DNA of 49,488 bases, taken from positions 1 to 49,488 of the forward strand of contig JACPQN010000008.1 in the NCBI GenBank assembly GCA_016190485.1, in the 5' to 3' direction. Below the pieces are notes generated by a model. The model did not search any database. It was not told where the DNA came from and saw only the letters and a program-made list of their open reading frames with translations. A program made the translations under genes and the position numbers. Shown one piece after another: positions 1 through 10,052 of the stretch. Numbering within the stretch: the stretch's first letter is position 1; every line of letters begins with the position of its first letter. This DNA comes from Chloroflexota bacterium. GTDB taxonomy: Bacteria; Chloroflexota; Dehalococcoidia; SHYD01.

Positions 1-2
1 AC

Positions 3-131
3 GTCCCCCGGCCGAGCACGGAGCCGACCCGGGTCACCATTGTCACGGTGGGTTTTGCAGGGGGTGGCACCTTTGCAGGAGCCCTGCCGGTGTTCCTAGT
101 ACTTACTGAGTTAAATCTCGATACATTAGTC
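3..131 (+). other. Interrupted upstream part of the tubulin-like gene (enters from outside the window)
   Basis: This open stretch runs in the same frame as the gene at 213 and ends at an in-frame TAA (132-134). Its translation has a hydrophobic strand (VTIVTVGF), then a glycine-rich loop (AGGGTFAGALPV), then a hydrophobic helix start. That resembles the GGGTGSG nucleotide-binding loop of tubulin/FtsZ-like proteins, with Phe where the family usually has Gly. The next gene continues with a strand-like segment (VDRVLVITMP) that follows this loop in that family. I infer one original reading frame that is now split by the palindromic insert at 96-186. The true N-terminus lies upstream of the window. 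Confidence 0.45.
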
Positions 132-186
132 TAAGGGGGCCTGGGTACACGATCGCTGTCCAGCCATTAACGTAAGCAAGTACTAG
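96..186. mobile_element. 87-bp palindromic insert with imperfect terminal inverted repeats, flanked by CTAG
   Basis: CTAG occurs at 96-99 and 183-186. Just inside are imperfect inverted repeats: TACTTACTGAGTTAA at 100-114, and 167-182, which reads TACTTGCTTACGTTAA on the opposite strand. One CTAG plus the core is 87 bp, exactly 29 codons. It carries two in-frame stops (132-134 and 168-170). Removing it joins the glycine-rich loop in frame to the gene at 213. The structure suggests a MITE-like non-autonomous element; a YTAR-type 4-bp target duplication is known for IS5-group elements. No second copy was noticed in the window. Confidence 0.45.
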
Positions 187-212
187 CTGCCCAGCACCGG
201 GTCCGGCAGGAA

Positions 213-2369
213 GTGAGGTCGGACATCCTGGTGGACAGAGTGCTCGTCATCACAATGCCCAGCCTCTACGACGTTGACCGCAGGGCCAAGGCGGCGCGGG
301 CGCTGGCCTTGTTGGGCGGGCTGGCCGCCATCGAGCTGAAAAAGGATGGGGTGGACGTAGGTGGCGGATACCTCCTTAAGGCCCCGCTTTTCGAGACGGC
401 CTACCTTTTCGGCACCATACCGGAGCAAAAGGGAGTCGAATCGAGGCTCGAGCGGCAACAGCGATACGTCGTCCAGACAGTACGCGCCTTACTGGAGCAA
501 CGGCTCCCCACCAGCATCGGGTCGGCTGTGATGGGATGGCGCCGCAGTCTCGGGGCCCCGGAGTGGAAGGACCTGGGCGGGCTACCTTACCAGTTCAGCG
601 CCGCCGGGGTGGCGGAGCTACTATTCGAGCGAGATGCCGCCACCGACCTACTGGCCGCGGCCACTATCCACAATATCCACCAGGCGCTGGCCGAAGGCCT
701 CGCCAATGGCGCTCAGACTGCCCAGGAGGGGCGCGAGTACGACCCTGAGCGGAGAACCAGGATCTATGCAATGGGGGCTGAGGCAAGGAGCGCACTTCAG
801 ACCACCCTCGCCCCCCGTGAGATACCCACGCCTGCTGCGCTGATTCAGGCCGGCGACGGCTGGCAAGGGGTCGCCGATGCTCTGGAGAGGGCCATTACCA
901 GCCAGGTGACGCTGGACATTCCGGCGCAGTTTGCCCGACTCCAGGGGAGGCTGGATAGCGACCTGACTGAACGCTACAGAGGGCAGATAGAAGGCAGCGG
1001 CGCACTGCTTTCTGGCGAGTGCTATGACGCAGCGGTCGCCGAGTGGGAGCGGGCGCGCGAGCCCAGGCGTCCCAATGTCGCAGTGGACCGTGGGAAGCAG
1101 GCGCTTGCCCAGGCGGAAGCCGGGCTGCGGAGGGCGATGGCTAGCCCGTGGGATTCTGTTTTCACCCCCTGGCCTGCGGCTCTATTGGCCGTGGGGGTAA
1201 TCCCGTGGCTAGTCTTCCTGGTGGTGAACCTGGCTACCTTTCCGGCAGCAACTCCCTGGTACACGTACCTCTTTTATTGGGCGCCTTGGCAGTGGTACGT
1301 GAATCCGTGGATTGTCGGCCCGTGGCCCTGGTTCCTCCCTTCTCTAGGTTTTACTCTTTTCTGGGCCTGCGTGTACGCAGCCCTGATTAGCTGGGCAATA
1401 TTCTCGAGCCCGCTGTTCCACCTGGATAGAGTGGGGAAGGCCTCCAGGGACCTGAACGCGCGAGCAACTCGACGAATCAATGCTCACCTGGATTGGGCTG
1501 CTGATTATGTGGGCCACTTATTGGATCTCTATTTTCGGGACGAGGCCGCCAGGCGGGGCCGGAGCATGGAAAACAAGGAGCACGCCATCAAGGAGGCGCA
1601 TTGCACCCAAGAACGGCTCGACGACGCCCAAAGGGGATATGAGTCTCACCCCCTATGGCTGGGATACTCGGTATCTGGCGGCCACCGCGCCGCTCTGTCG
1701 CCTCTGCGGGGGCCTGAGTGGCTTGCTTTCGCAGCGGCGAAGCTCCCTTTGGGGGCCGGCTCAGCTACCGAGCGTGGGCAAGCAGCCTGGCGGCAGTTTG
1801 CCGCCTATGTGCTCCGAGAGGGCCGGGTGGCCGAGCTGGAAAGTGGAGATGCTGGGCACTTCCACGACATGCTGGCGGCGGGTGTCAGGGAGGCTATTGT
1901 GGGGCCCGCCGTCCGCCAAGTTCCCCACCTGTTTGAGGTCTTGAAGGCTGGCAAGGTGGACCTGGAGCTAAAGGCCAGCGAGTTGCTGGGAGGGGCCACC
2001 CCACCCATCCTCCTTCAGCTCTATTCCCAGAGTCGGACTGAGCTTGAAAGCCACACGCGACCCTTTGTCGAGCTGCCGCGGGGGTGTTCCGACGACGACG
2101 CAACCGAGGTGCAGCGTGTTTTTGGACTGGGCGCCCAACCTTCCATGGGCGAAGATAGAGACCGGCTGCTGGTGCTGCGGGTGACGGGGGCCTATATCTC
2201 GTATCGTATGGTCGCTGACAACGGCAACCCCACCCACGATGAGGTCCTGCGGTCGGACTTGATCCTCAGAAGTTGCGCATCGCCTCAACTTAGGAAGGCG
2301 CTAGCAGACCCTGACATTGATATCCGAGGTCGCGTACTGGGGCAGCCATCGCGAAACGAGCCGAGCTAA
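213..2369 (+). CDS. Membrane-anchored tubulin/FtsZ-like family protein, C-terminal portion (5' end interrupted)
   Basis: A 718-residue product if translation begins at GTG 213, with a short AGGA upstream; ATG 255 is an alternative. The N-terminal 330 residues look soluble and helical, after an initial strand LVDRVLVITMP. Two or three membrane segments rich in Trp and aromatic residues follow at about 321-400, then a soluble C-terminal half with a charged helical stretch near 430-490. The in-frame upstream sequence (3-131) carries a glycine-rich loop like that of large tubulin-like proteins, so this is probably the rest of such a protein. The family call is by recollection of pattern, not a search. 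It may be a pseudogene in this strain, or a shortened product starting at 213. It heads a run of three membrane-protein genes on the same strand. Confidence 0.5.
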   Translation: MRSDILVDRVLVITMPSLYDVDRRAKAARALALLGGLAAIELKKDGVDVGGGYLLKAPLFETAYLFGTIPEQKGVESRLERQQRYVVQTVRALLEQRLPTSIGSAVMGWRRSLGAPEWKDLGGLPYQFSAAGVAELLFERDAATDLLAAATIHNIHQALAEGLANGAQTAQEGREYDPERRTRIYAMGAEARSALQTTLAPREIPTPAALIQAGDGWQGVADALERAITSQVTLDIPAQFARLQGRLDSDLTERYRGQIEGSGALLSGECYDAAVAEWERAREPRRPNVAVDRGKQALAQAEAGLRRAMASPWDSVFTPWPAALLAVGVIPWLVFLVVNLATFPAATPWYTYLFYWAPWQWYVNPWIVGPWPWFLPSLGFTLFWACVYAALISWAIFSSPLFHLDRVGKASRDLNARATRRINAHLDWAADYVGHLLDLYFRDEAARRGRSMENKEHAIKEAHCTQERLDDAQRGYESHPLWLGYSVSGGHRAALSPLRGPEWLAFAAAKLPLGAGSATERGQAAWRQFAAYVLREGRVAELESGDAGHFHDMLAAGVREAIVGPAVRQVPHLFEVLKAGKVDLELKASELLGGATPPILLQLYSQSRTELESHTRPFVELPRGCSDDDATEVQRVFGLGAQPSMGEDRDRLLVLRVTGAYISYRMVADNGNPTHDEVLRSDLILRSCASPQLRKALADPDIDIRGRVLGQPSRNEPS

Positions 2370-2417
2370 CCGCGAGCAGGCAGGCGCCGCTACTGGGAAT
2401 GTTGTTTCTGAGTCCAC

Positions 2418-2861
2418 ATGCTCCGGCGTCGCGCTGCACCGCCTGGGACGCGCATCAGCTTGAGCAATCAACTACTCGCAGCGCTTCTGCTCTCGGTGGC
2501 CTGTGCGCTGCCTGTCAGCCTCGTGCTGGGCTCGCTGGCCCTTTTGGCGGCGGCGCCAGTCGTCACTGTTGTCGCACTAGTTGTCAGTCTTGTTGGTTCC
2601 GGGCTCAACCTCGGGCTGTTCTTGCGGGCCACGCGCGGCCCGCCGTCGCTGCCGCCAGGCGCGGTCGAGATCGCCCCGGGGCTGCTGGACGAAATCTCCC
2701 GGAGGTGGCCCGGGGCGTCGCCTGCGAGCAAAGCAATTAGCAATGACATCACAGGAGTCTATCAAGACGCTGTGGGAAATGCCTTGGGAGAGACCGTACG
2801 TCAGGAGGAGGATCGAAGATGGTGGATCAGGGTTCTACGGAGGATCTTAAAAAAGAGTTAA
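2418..2861 (+). CDS. Small hypothetical membrane protein
   Basis: A 147-residue protein of no family I recognise. A basic N-terminus is followed by two strongly hydrophobic stretches at about 20-46 and 48-72, predicted as two membrane helices. The C-terminal half is soluble and ends in a basic, Trp-containing tail (RRWWIRVLRRILKKS). It starts 48 bp after the tubulin-like gene and overlaps the next gene by 43 bp in another frame. The three genes are therefore probably co-transcribed and translationally coupled. The basic C-terminal tail could be cytosolic and bind a partner or the membrane surface; that is inference. Confidence 0.5.
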   Translation: MLRRRAAPPGTRISLSNQLLAALLLSVACALPVSLVLGSLALLAAAPVVTVVALVVSLVGSGLNLGLFLRATRGPPSLPPGAVEIAPGLLDEISRRWPGASPASKAISNDITGVYQDAVGNALGETVRQEEDRRWWIRVLRRILKKS

Positions 2862-3259
2862 CTGAGATAGTAGAGCGTCTCGTGTCGGCGCTGTTGATCC
2901 TACCCCGCGATGCGTTCGACAAAGAGGGGGGATACATTGCCTTCCAAGATGCTATTGCGACGTATATCGGCGAATTCACCAAGAAGTGCTTTGATATCGC
3001 TGACATCGGGTCGAGGAGAACTGGGGCTGCGAAGATCATCACAAAGAGTTACGTACGAGACGCCACAGAATCCATGGCGTCCCCCGCGAGGGCCCAATGG
3101 AAAACACCGACGGGCACAGCGCTCCTCGGGGGCGTAGTGTTCACTACCTTTAACATGTGGCGAACGAGCGCCGATTTCACTATTGTGGAAGTCGTGGTAC
3201 TGTTGAGCCTGGGAATCGCGGGCGCCGGCTTTTTCTTCTCCGGGGGGTGGACGCGTTGA
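2819..3259 (+). CDS. Small hypothetical protein with C-terminal membrane hairpin
   Basis: A 146-residue protein, not recognised. The first 95 residues look helical and soluble (LKKELTEIVERLVSAL, then a segment with IGEFTKKCFDIADIG). The end carries two hydrophobic segments at about 99-115 and 120-142, probably a membrane hairpin. The ATG at 2819 is supported by a strong AGGAGGAGG about 8 nt upstream, inside the 3' end of the preceding gene. It is the last gene of the group and converges on mreC with only 39 bp between stops. The soluble-domain-plus-hairpin layout resembles small membrane-tethered accessory proteins, but no function can be assigned. Confidence 0.55.
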   Translation: MVDQGSTEDLKKELTEIVERLVSALLILPRDAFDKEGGYIAFQDAIATYIGEFTKKCFDIADIGSRRTGAAKIITKSYVRDATESMASPARAQWKTPTGTALLGGVVFTTFNMWRTSADFTIVEVVVLLSLGIAGAGFFFSGGWTR

Positions 3260-3298
3260 GACTATCGCGGTACGACACCACGGCTCTTTGACACTCCC

Positions 3299-4114
3299 TC
3301 ACGGCAGCTCCACCGGGGTGAAGTCCGTCAGCACCAGCACCGTCTCCAGGGCGGAGGCGCTGGCCGCCGGCAGGATGCGGACCTCCTTGAAGAGGTCCTG
3401 GTCCCGGGCTTCCACATGGGAGACCTTCCCCAGCAGCAGCCCCTTGGGATAGGCGCCGCCCAGGCCCGAGGTGAGCACCAGGTCGCCCTCCCGCAGGTCG
3501 GCGGCGCGGTCCACGTACTGGAGCGCCAGGCTCCCGTCGGCGCGGCCCGCGGCCACCCCCTGCACCCGGGAGCGCTGCGCCACCGCGGTGATGACGCTGC
3601 TGGGGTCTGTGACCAGGAGCACCCTGGCAGCGCGTGGAAAGGCCTCCACCACCTTGCCCACCAGCCCCAGGTCGGAGACCACCACCATCCCCTTCTGCAC
3701 GCCGTGCTCCCGCCCGCGGTTGATCATCACAGAGCGCCGCAGGTTGGAGGGGTCGTACGCGATGACACTGGCGGGCTGGTACTCCCGGCCGGGGTTGTCC
3801 CGCTGGTAGTTCAGCAGCGCCCGCAGCTGCTGGTTCTCCTGGGCGGCCTCCTGCGTTCGCAGGACCTCCGCCTGGAGGCGGTCCACCTCCCGCCGGAGCT
3901 GCTGGTTCTCCCGGGCCAGGTCGCCCGCATGCCGGGCGCCCTCCAGCAGCTCTTCCAGCGCGACCACCAGGTTGTGCAGGCCGCCCTGCACCGGTGCAAG
4001 GGCTTCCACCGCGGGGGACTTGAGATCGGTGGCCATGCCCGTGCCGGAGAAGCTCAGCCCCAGCACCCCGGTGATGGTGAGGGCCAGCAGCCACAGCCAC
4101 CAGCGTCCGGTCAC
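3299..4114 (-). CDS. mreC: Rod shape-determining protein MreC
   Basis: A 271-residue protein, a normal MreC length. It has a single N-terminal membrane segment (residues 4-24, WWLWLLALTITGVLGLSF) and a coiled coil at about 50-95 rich in Gln, Arg, Glu and Leu. The periplasmic two-lobed beta domain follows, with typical motifs (VINRGREHGVQKGMVV, LVGKV, VTDPSSVI, LVLTSGLGG.YPKGLLLGKV). MreC links the MreB filament to the cell-wall elongation machinery. The GTG start at 4114 has GGAGGAG just upstream. It lies 36 bp after mreB in the same operon. No mreD, pbp2 or rodA follows, because the next gene is convergent. Confidence 0.93.
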   Translation of the reverse strand: MTGRWWLWLLALTITGVLGLSFSGTGMATDLKSPAVEALAPVQGGLHNLVVALEELLEGARHAGDLARENQQLRREVDRLQAEVLRTQEAAQENQQLRALLNYQRDNPGREYQPASVIAYDPSNLRRSVMINRGREHGVQKGMVVVSDLGLVGKVVEAFPRAARVLLVTDPSSVITAVAQRSRVQGVAAGRADGSLALQYVDRAADLREGDLVLTSGLGGAYPKGLLLGKVSHVEARDQDLFKEVRILPAASASALETVLVLTDFTPVELP

Positions 4115-4150
4115 CGCTCCTCCTTCCGGGGCGATAGCGCTAGGTGATGC

Positions 4151-5221
4151 TCAGGATAGGGAGGCGGGCGGGCGGCGGTAGGTGAGCTGGGCCAGGACCG
4201 AGGCGAGCCGGTCCAGCTCCTCCAGCACCTCGCCCGTGCCCCGTACCACGCAGCTCAGGGGATCCTTGGCCACGTAGACGGGGAACCTGGTCTCCTGGGC
4301 GATGCGCCGGTCCAGCCCCTGGAGCAGGGCGCCACCGCCCGCGAGGGCGATGCCCCGCTCCATCAGGTCAGCCACCAGCTCCGGCGGCGTCACCTCGATG
4401 GTGTCCCGCACCGCCTCCACAATGACATTGGTGGAGGCCGAGAGGGCGTCCCGGATTTCGATGGTGCTCAGACTCACCAGGCGGGGCAAACCCGTCACCA
4501 GGTCCCGCCCCTTGACCTGAAACTCGTACTCCTGGCTCAGGGAAAAGGCGGAGCCGGCCTGGATTTTGATCTGCTCGGCGCTGCGCTCCCCGATGAGCAG
4601 GTTGTAGTTGAGACGCACGGCATTGATGATGTCCTGGTCCATTTCGTCGCCGGCCACCCGAATGGAGGTGCTGGCCACGATGCCCCCCAGGGAGATCACC
4701 GCCACCTCGGTGGTGCCGCCGCCGATGTCCACGATCATGCTGCCCGTCGGCTCCATGATCGGGAGGCCCGCGCCGATCGCGGCGGCCATGGGCTCTTCGA
4801 TGAGATAGCACTCCCGGGCGCCGGCGTTCAGGCTGGCGTCGTGCACGGCCCGCCGCTCCACCTCCGTCACACCGCTGGGGATGCCCACCACCACCCGGGG
4901 GCGGGGGATCATGAAGCCGTTTTGCTGGTGGACCTTGTGGATGAAGTAGTTGAGCATCCGCTCCGTGGTGTCAAAGTCGGAGATGACGCCGTCTCGCAGG
5001 GGGCGCACGGCCACGATGCGGGCAGGCGTGCGGCCCACCATCTGCTTGGCCTCCGCGCCGATGGCCTGCACCTTGCGGGTCTCCCGGTCTATGGCGACGA
5101 CGGAGGGCTCGTTGATGACGATCCCCTTCCCCTTCACCATGACCAGGGTGTTGGCAGTGCCCAGGTCTATCCCGACGTCGTAGGAGAAGAGCCCTAGCAG
5201 CGCGTTAATGGGGTTAAACAC
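4151..5221 (-). CDS. mreB: Rod shape-determining protein MreB (actin-like)
   Basis: 356 residues from a GTG at 5221, where AGGGAGG sits 5 nt upstream; an in-frame start 33 bp further out lacks such a site and would extend beyond the usual MreB N-terminus. The product begins with the amphipathic NPINALLGLFSYD stretch. The actin-fold phosphate loops are clear: DVGIDLGTANTLV near residue 15, and VDIGGGTTEVAVISLGG in the second half. GIALAGGGALLQGLD near the C-terminus is the adenosine-binding motif. The membrane-associated filament guides lateral wall synthesis. It lies 76 bp downstream of ligA and is followed by mreC. Confidence 0.95.
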   Translation of the reverse strand: MFNPINALLGLFSYDVGIDLGTANTLVMVKGKGIVINEPSVVAIDRETRKVQAIGAEAKQMVGRTPARIVAVRPLRDGVISDFDTTERMLNYFIHKVHQQNGFMIPRPRVVVGIPSGVTEVERRAVHDASLNAGARECYLIEEPMAAAIGAGLPIMEPTGSMIVDIGGGTTEVAVISLGGIVASTSIRVAGDEMDQDIINAVRLNYNLLIGERSAEQIKIQAGSAFSLSQEYEFQVKGRDLVTGLPRLVSLSTIEIRDALSASTNVIVEAVRDTIEVTPPELVADLMERGIALAGGGALLQGLDRRIAQETRFPVYVAKDPLSCVVRGTGEVLEELDRLASVLAQLTYRRPPASLS

Positions 5222-5297
5222 ACCGACCTCCCTCGCCACCGCCGCCCGTAGCAATCGTTCGTTTTCTCACAATCCCAGGCCCAGTATACCAGATGAC

Positions 5298-7439
<2,142 letters not shown>

Positions 7440-7480
7440 CTACAATGAATGGTCTACTCGCTCAGGAGTGGCCACTCCCC

Positions 7481-8104
7481 ATGATCGCCATCATCGACTA
7501 CGGGGCCGGCAACATCCGCAACGTGCTGCGGGCCCTCACCTACCTGGGCCACGAGGCCAGCATCACCGCCGACCGCGCCCAGATCCAGCGGGCCAGGGCC
7601 GTGGTGCTGCCAGGCGTGGGCGCAGCGGGCGATACAGTGCGGGCGCTGCGGGACCGCGGGCTGGACGACCTGGTGCGCCGGACCATCGAGGAGGACCGAC
7701 CCTTCCTGGGCGTGTGCATCGGCCTCCAGGTGCTCTTCGACACCACCGAGGAGGGTGGGTTCCAGCCCTGCCTGGGCATCCTGCCGGGCGCCGTGAAGCG
7801 CCTGCCCGCTGGCCTCAAGGTGCCCCACATGGGCTGGAACCAGGTGCAGCAGCGGGCCGAGAGCCCCGTCTTTCTCAACCTGCCCGACGGTGCCAACTTT
7901 TACTTCGTCCACAGCTACTATGTCGAGCCCGCCCAGCGGGAGCTGGTGGCCGCCGAGACCAGCTACGGGGTGGATTTCTGCTGCGCCGTGGCCAGGGGCA
8001 ACCTCTTCGCCACCCAGTTCCACCCCGAGAAGAGCGGCCCCCTGGGCCTGCGGGTCTACGATAACTTTCTGAAGGCCACCCTTGGACGTCATACCCGCCA
8101 TTGA
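7481..8104 (+). CDS. hisH: Imidazole glycerol phosphate synthase glutaminase subunit HisH
   Basis: A 207-residue class I glutamine amidotransferase that supplies ammonia to HisF in histidine synthesis. It starts MIAIIDYGAGN at 7481, the standard HisH N-terminus; longer in-frame extensions to 7382 are not family-like. The nucleophile elbow is GVCIGLQ with Cys79, and the His/Glu pair is in TQFHPEKSG. The oxyanion-strand region PGVGAAGD is also present. AGGAG lies at 7464-7468, rather far (about 12 nt) from the ATG. The gene overlaps hisA by 23 bp, so the two are likely coupled. Its partner hisF is 4 kb downstream on the same strand. Confidence 0.95.
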   Translation: MIAIIDYGAGNIRNVLRALTYLGHEASITADRAQIQRARAVVLPGVGAAGDTVRALRDRGLDDLVRRTIEEDRPFLGVCIGLQVLFDTTEEGGFQPCLGILPGAVKRLPAGLKVPHMGWNQVQQRAESPVFLNLPDGANFYFVHSYYVEPAQRELVAAETSYGVDFCCAVARGNLFATQFHPEKSGPLGLRVYDNFLKATLGRHTRH

Positions 8105-8801
8105 CCTGAGGGCCGGCCGCTGTGTCCGCCTCTACCAGGGCGACTACGCCCGGGAGACCGTGTTCTCCCAGGACCCCGCAGGCACGGCTCGCCGCTGGTA
8201 CCAGCTCGGCGCGGCGCGGCTGCACGTGGTGGACCTGGACGGCGCCGCCGGCGGAGCCATGGGCAACGCCGAGGCCATCCGGGCCATCCTGCGGGCCGTA
8301 CCCATCCCGGTGCAGGTCGGCGGGGGCATCCGCACCACCGCCGCCATCGCCGAAGTCCTGAGCTGGGGCACAGACCGCGTTATCCTGGGTAGCTCTGCGG
8401 TGTTGGACCCCCAGATGGTGGCGGAGGCCTGTCGCGCCCACCCCGGCGCCATCGTCGTCAGCATCGACGCGCGGGACGGCCAGGTGGCCATTCAGGGCTG
8501 GCGAGAGGCGACATCCCTGACCGCTCTCCAGCTCATGCGGCAGATGGCGGAGTTGGGCGTGGCGAGATTCATATATACCGATATCACCAGGGACGGGACC
8601 ATCACCGAGCCCAACTTCCAGGCCCTCCAGGAGCTGTGCCGCGCCACCGGTAGCCCGGTCATCGCCGCGGGCGGAGTGAGCAGCGTGGCCCACCTGAGCC
8701 GGCTGCGCCAGATCGGCGTGGAGGGCGCCATCGTGGGCCAGGCCCTCTACACCGGCGCCCTGGACCTCAAGGCCGCACTGGTCGCGGCCCTCCCGCGCTA
8801 A
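8082..8801 (+). CDS. hisA: ProFAR isomerase HisA
   Basis: A 239-residue (beta/alpha)8 barrel that isomerises ProFAR to PRFAR in histidine synthesis. It begins with a TTG start (8082) that overlaps hisH; the product opens MDVIPAIDLRAG with catalytic Asp8. The other catalytic Asp is in YTDITRDGT. Phosphate-binding loops VGGGIRT and AAGGVSS are intact. The length and both half-barrel repeats are normal. The overlapping TTG start without a strong ribosome site suggests translation by coupling from hisH. Confidence 0.94.
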   Translation: MDVIPAIDLRAGRCVRLYQGDYARETVFSQDPAGTARRWYQLGAARLHVVDLDGAAGGAMGNAEAIRAILRAVPIPVQVGGGIRTTAAIAEVLSWGTDRVILGSSAVLDPQMVAEACRAHPGAIVVSIDARDGQVAIQGWREATSLTALQLMRQMAELGVARFIYTDITRDGTITEPNFQALQELCRATGSPVIAAGGVSSVAHLSRLRQIGVEGAIVGQALYTGALDLKAALVAALPR

Positions 8802-8827
8802 ACCCCGACCAAGGAGCCGCCTGCACC

Positions 8828-10045
8828 GTGCCCGTCAGCAAGACCGACCTGAACCTATGGAGCGCCTTCATAGGAGAGGCGAAGGCGAACCGCCTCTACG
8901 TGGCCTATGCTATGAAGGCCATGGAGGAGGGCCTGCCAGAGGTGGCACAGATCTTCATGGAGGTCTCGGGGGCCGAGACCATCCACGCCGTGAGCCACCT
9001 GAGAGCCGCCGGAGAGGTGCGGTCGACGGTGGAGAACCTGGTAGCCGTCATCCGCGATGAAGCCATGGAGACGGATACCATGTATCCCCGCATGGCGCAG
9101 GAGGCGGACGCGGAGGGCCGACCCGAGGCCGCGGCCAGCTTCCGCCTGGCGGGCGAGCGGGAGGGCCACCACCTGGAGGCGTTCCAGCAAGCGCTCCAGG
9201 GCCTCCTTGAGCGCCGGCCCGACCTGCGGCCCCTGGCCGCCCGGGCCGCGCTGCCGCCCACTGCGATGCCTCCGGCGGAGCGTGGGGCACCCGTGGCGGC
9301 TCCAGAGCTGGGGGAGCGGGCCGTGCAGGAGGTCCTGGGTGAGAAGCAGCGCATCAGCACCCTCCAGCGACTGCGGGAGGTGATGTTCGGCGCCCAGGAC
9401 GGCCTGGTGAGCACCGTGGCGGTCGTCTCCTCCGTGGCCCTGGCCACCGGCGATAACGGCGTGGTCTTCATCGCCGGCGCCACCTCCGGGCTGGCGGGCA
9501 TGGTGTCCATGGCCGCTGGCAGCTACCTGGGGTCCCGGGCTGAGCAGGAGGTGCAGCTCTCGGAGCTGGAGATCGAGGCCCGAGAGATCGCCGAGCACCC
9601 TGCGGAGGAGCTGGCGGAACTGGTCGAGATCTACCAGCGAGAAGGCATGGGACGCGACGAGGCCATCGGCCTGGCAGAGCGGGTGGCCTCGGACCGGCAG
9701 CTCATGCTCAAGACCATGGCCGAGAAGGAGCTGGGAGTCACTCCGGAGCCCCTCCTGAGCCCCTGGAAAGACTCCCTGACCATGGGCCTCTCCTTCATCT
9801 CCGGGGCGGTCTTCCCCATGCTCCCCTATGGATTCCTGCCGGCCAGGGCCGCCGTAGTCCCCGCCATCGTCCTCACGCTCTTCGTGCTGTTCCTGGTGGG
9901 CGTGGGCAAGGGCATGGTGCTGCACCGACCCTCGCTGCGCTCCGGCCTGGAGGTGGTGGCCGTGGGCACGGCCTCCGCCGCCCTGGGCTATGTCATTGGC
10001 TCGATGCTGCCCAGCCTGCTGGGCATCGGCGGCCTGGCGCCCTAG
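8828..10045 (+). CDS. Ferritin-like/VIT1 fusion (MbfA-type iron transporter)
   Basis: 405 residues in two parts. Residues 1-140 form a rubrerythrin/ferritin-like four-helix domain with diiron-type ligands (Glu17, the E50-x-x-H53 pair in GAETIHAVSH, and a second ExxH in EREGHHLEAF). Residues about 180-395 are a VIT1/CCC1 transporter domain with the characteristic REVMFGAQDGLVSTVAVVSS opening, GATSGLAGMVSMAAGSYLGSRAE, and hydrophobic helices at the C-terminus. Known MbfA proteins export or sequester iron, and sometimes manganese. The GTG start at 8828 has AAGGAG 11 nt upstream. The gene sits 26 bp after hisA and 7 bp before folC, so it is probably in the same transcript, though its function is unrelated to histidine or folate synthesis. 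Confidence 0.85.
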   Translation: MPVSKTDLNLWSAFIGEAKANRLYVAYAMKAMEEGLPEVAQIFMEVSGAETIHAVSHLRAAGEVRSTVENLVAVIRDEAMETDTMYPRMAQEADAEGRPEAAASFRLAGEREGHHLEAFQQALQGLLERRPDLRPLAARAALPPTAMPPAERGAPVAAPELGERAVQEVLGEKQRISTLQRLREVMFGAQDGLVSTVAVVSSVALATGDNGVVFIAGATSGLAGMVSMAAGSYLGSRAEQEVQLSELEIEAREIAEHPAEELAELVEIYQREGMGRDEAIGLAERVASDRQLMLKTMAEKELGVTPEPLLSPWKDSLTMGLSFISGAVFPMLPYGFLPARAAVVPAIVLTLFVLFLVGVGKGMVLHRPSLRSGLEVVAVGTASAALGYVIGSMLPSLLGIGGLAP

Positions 10046-10052
10046 GCGACTC

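Noticed and set aside
5283-5288. TATACT as a -10 for mreB
   Set aside because: No -35 partner at 16-18 bp; too weak to list as a promoter.
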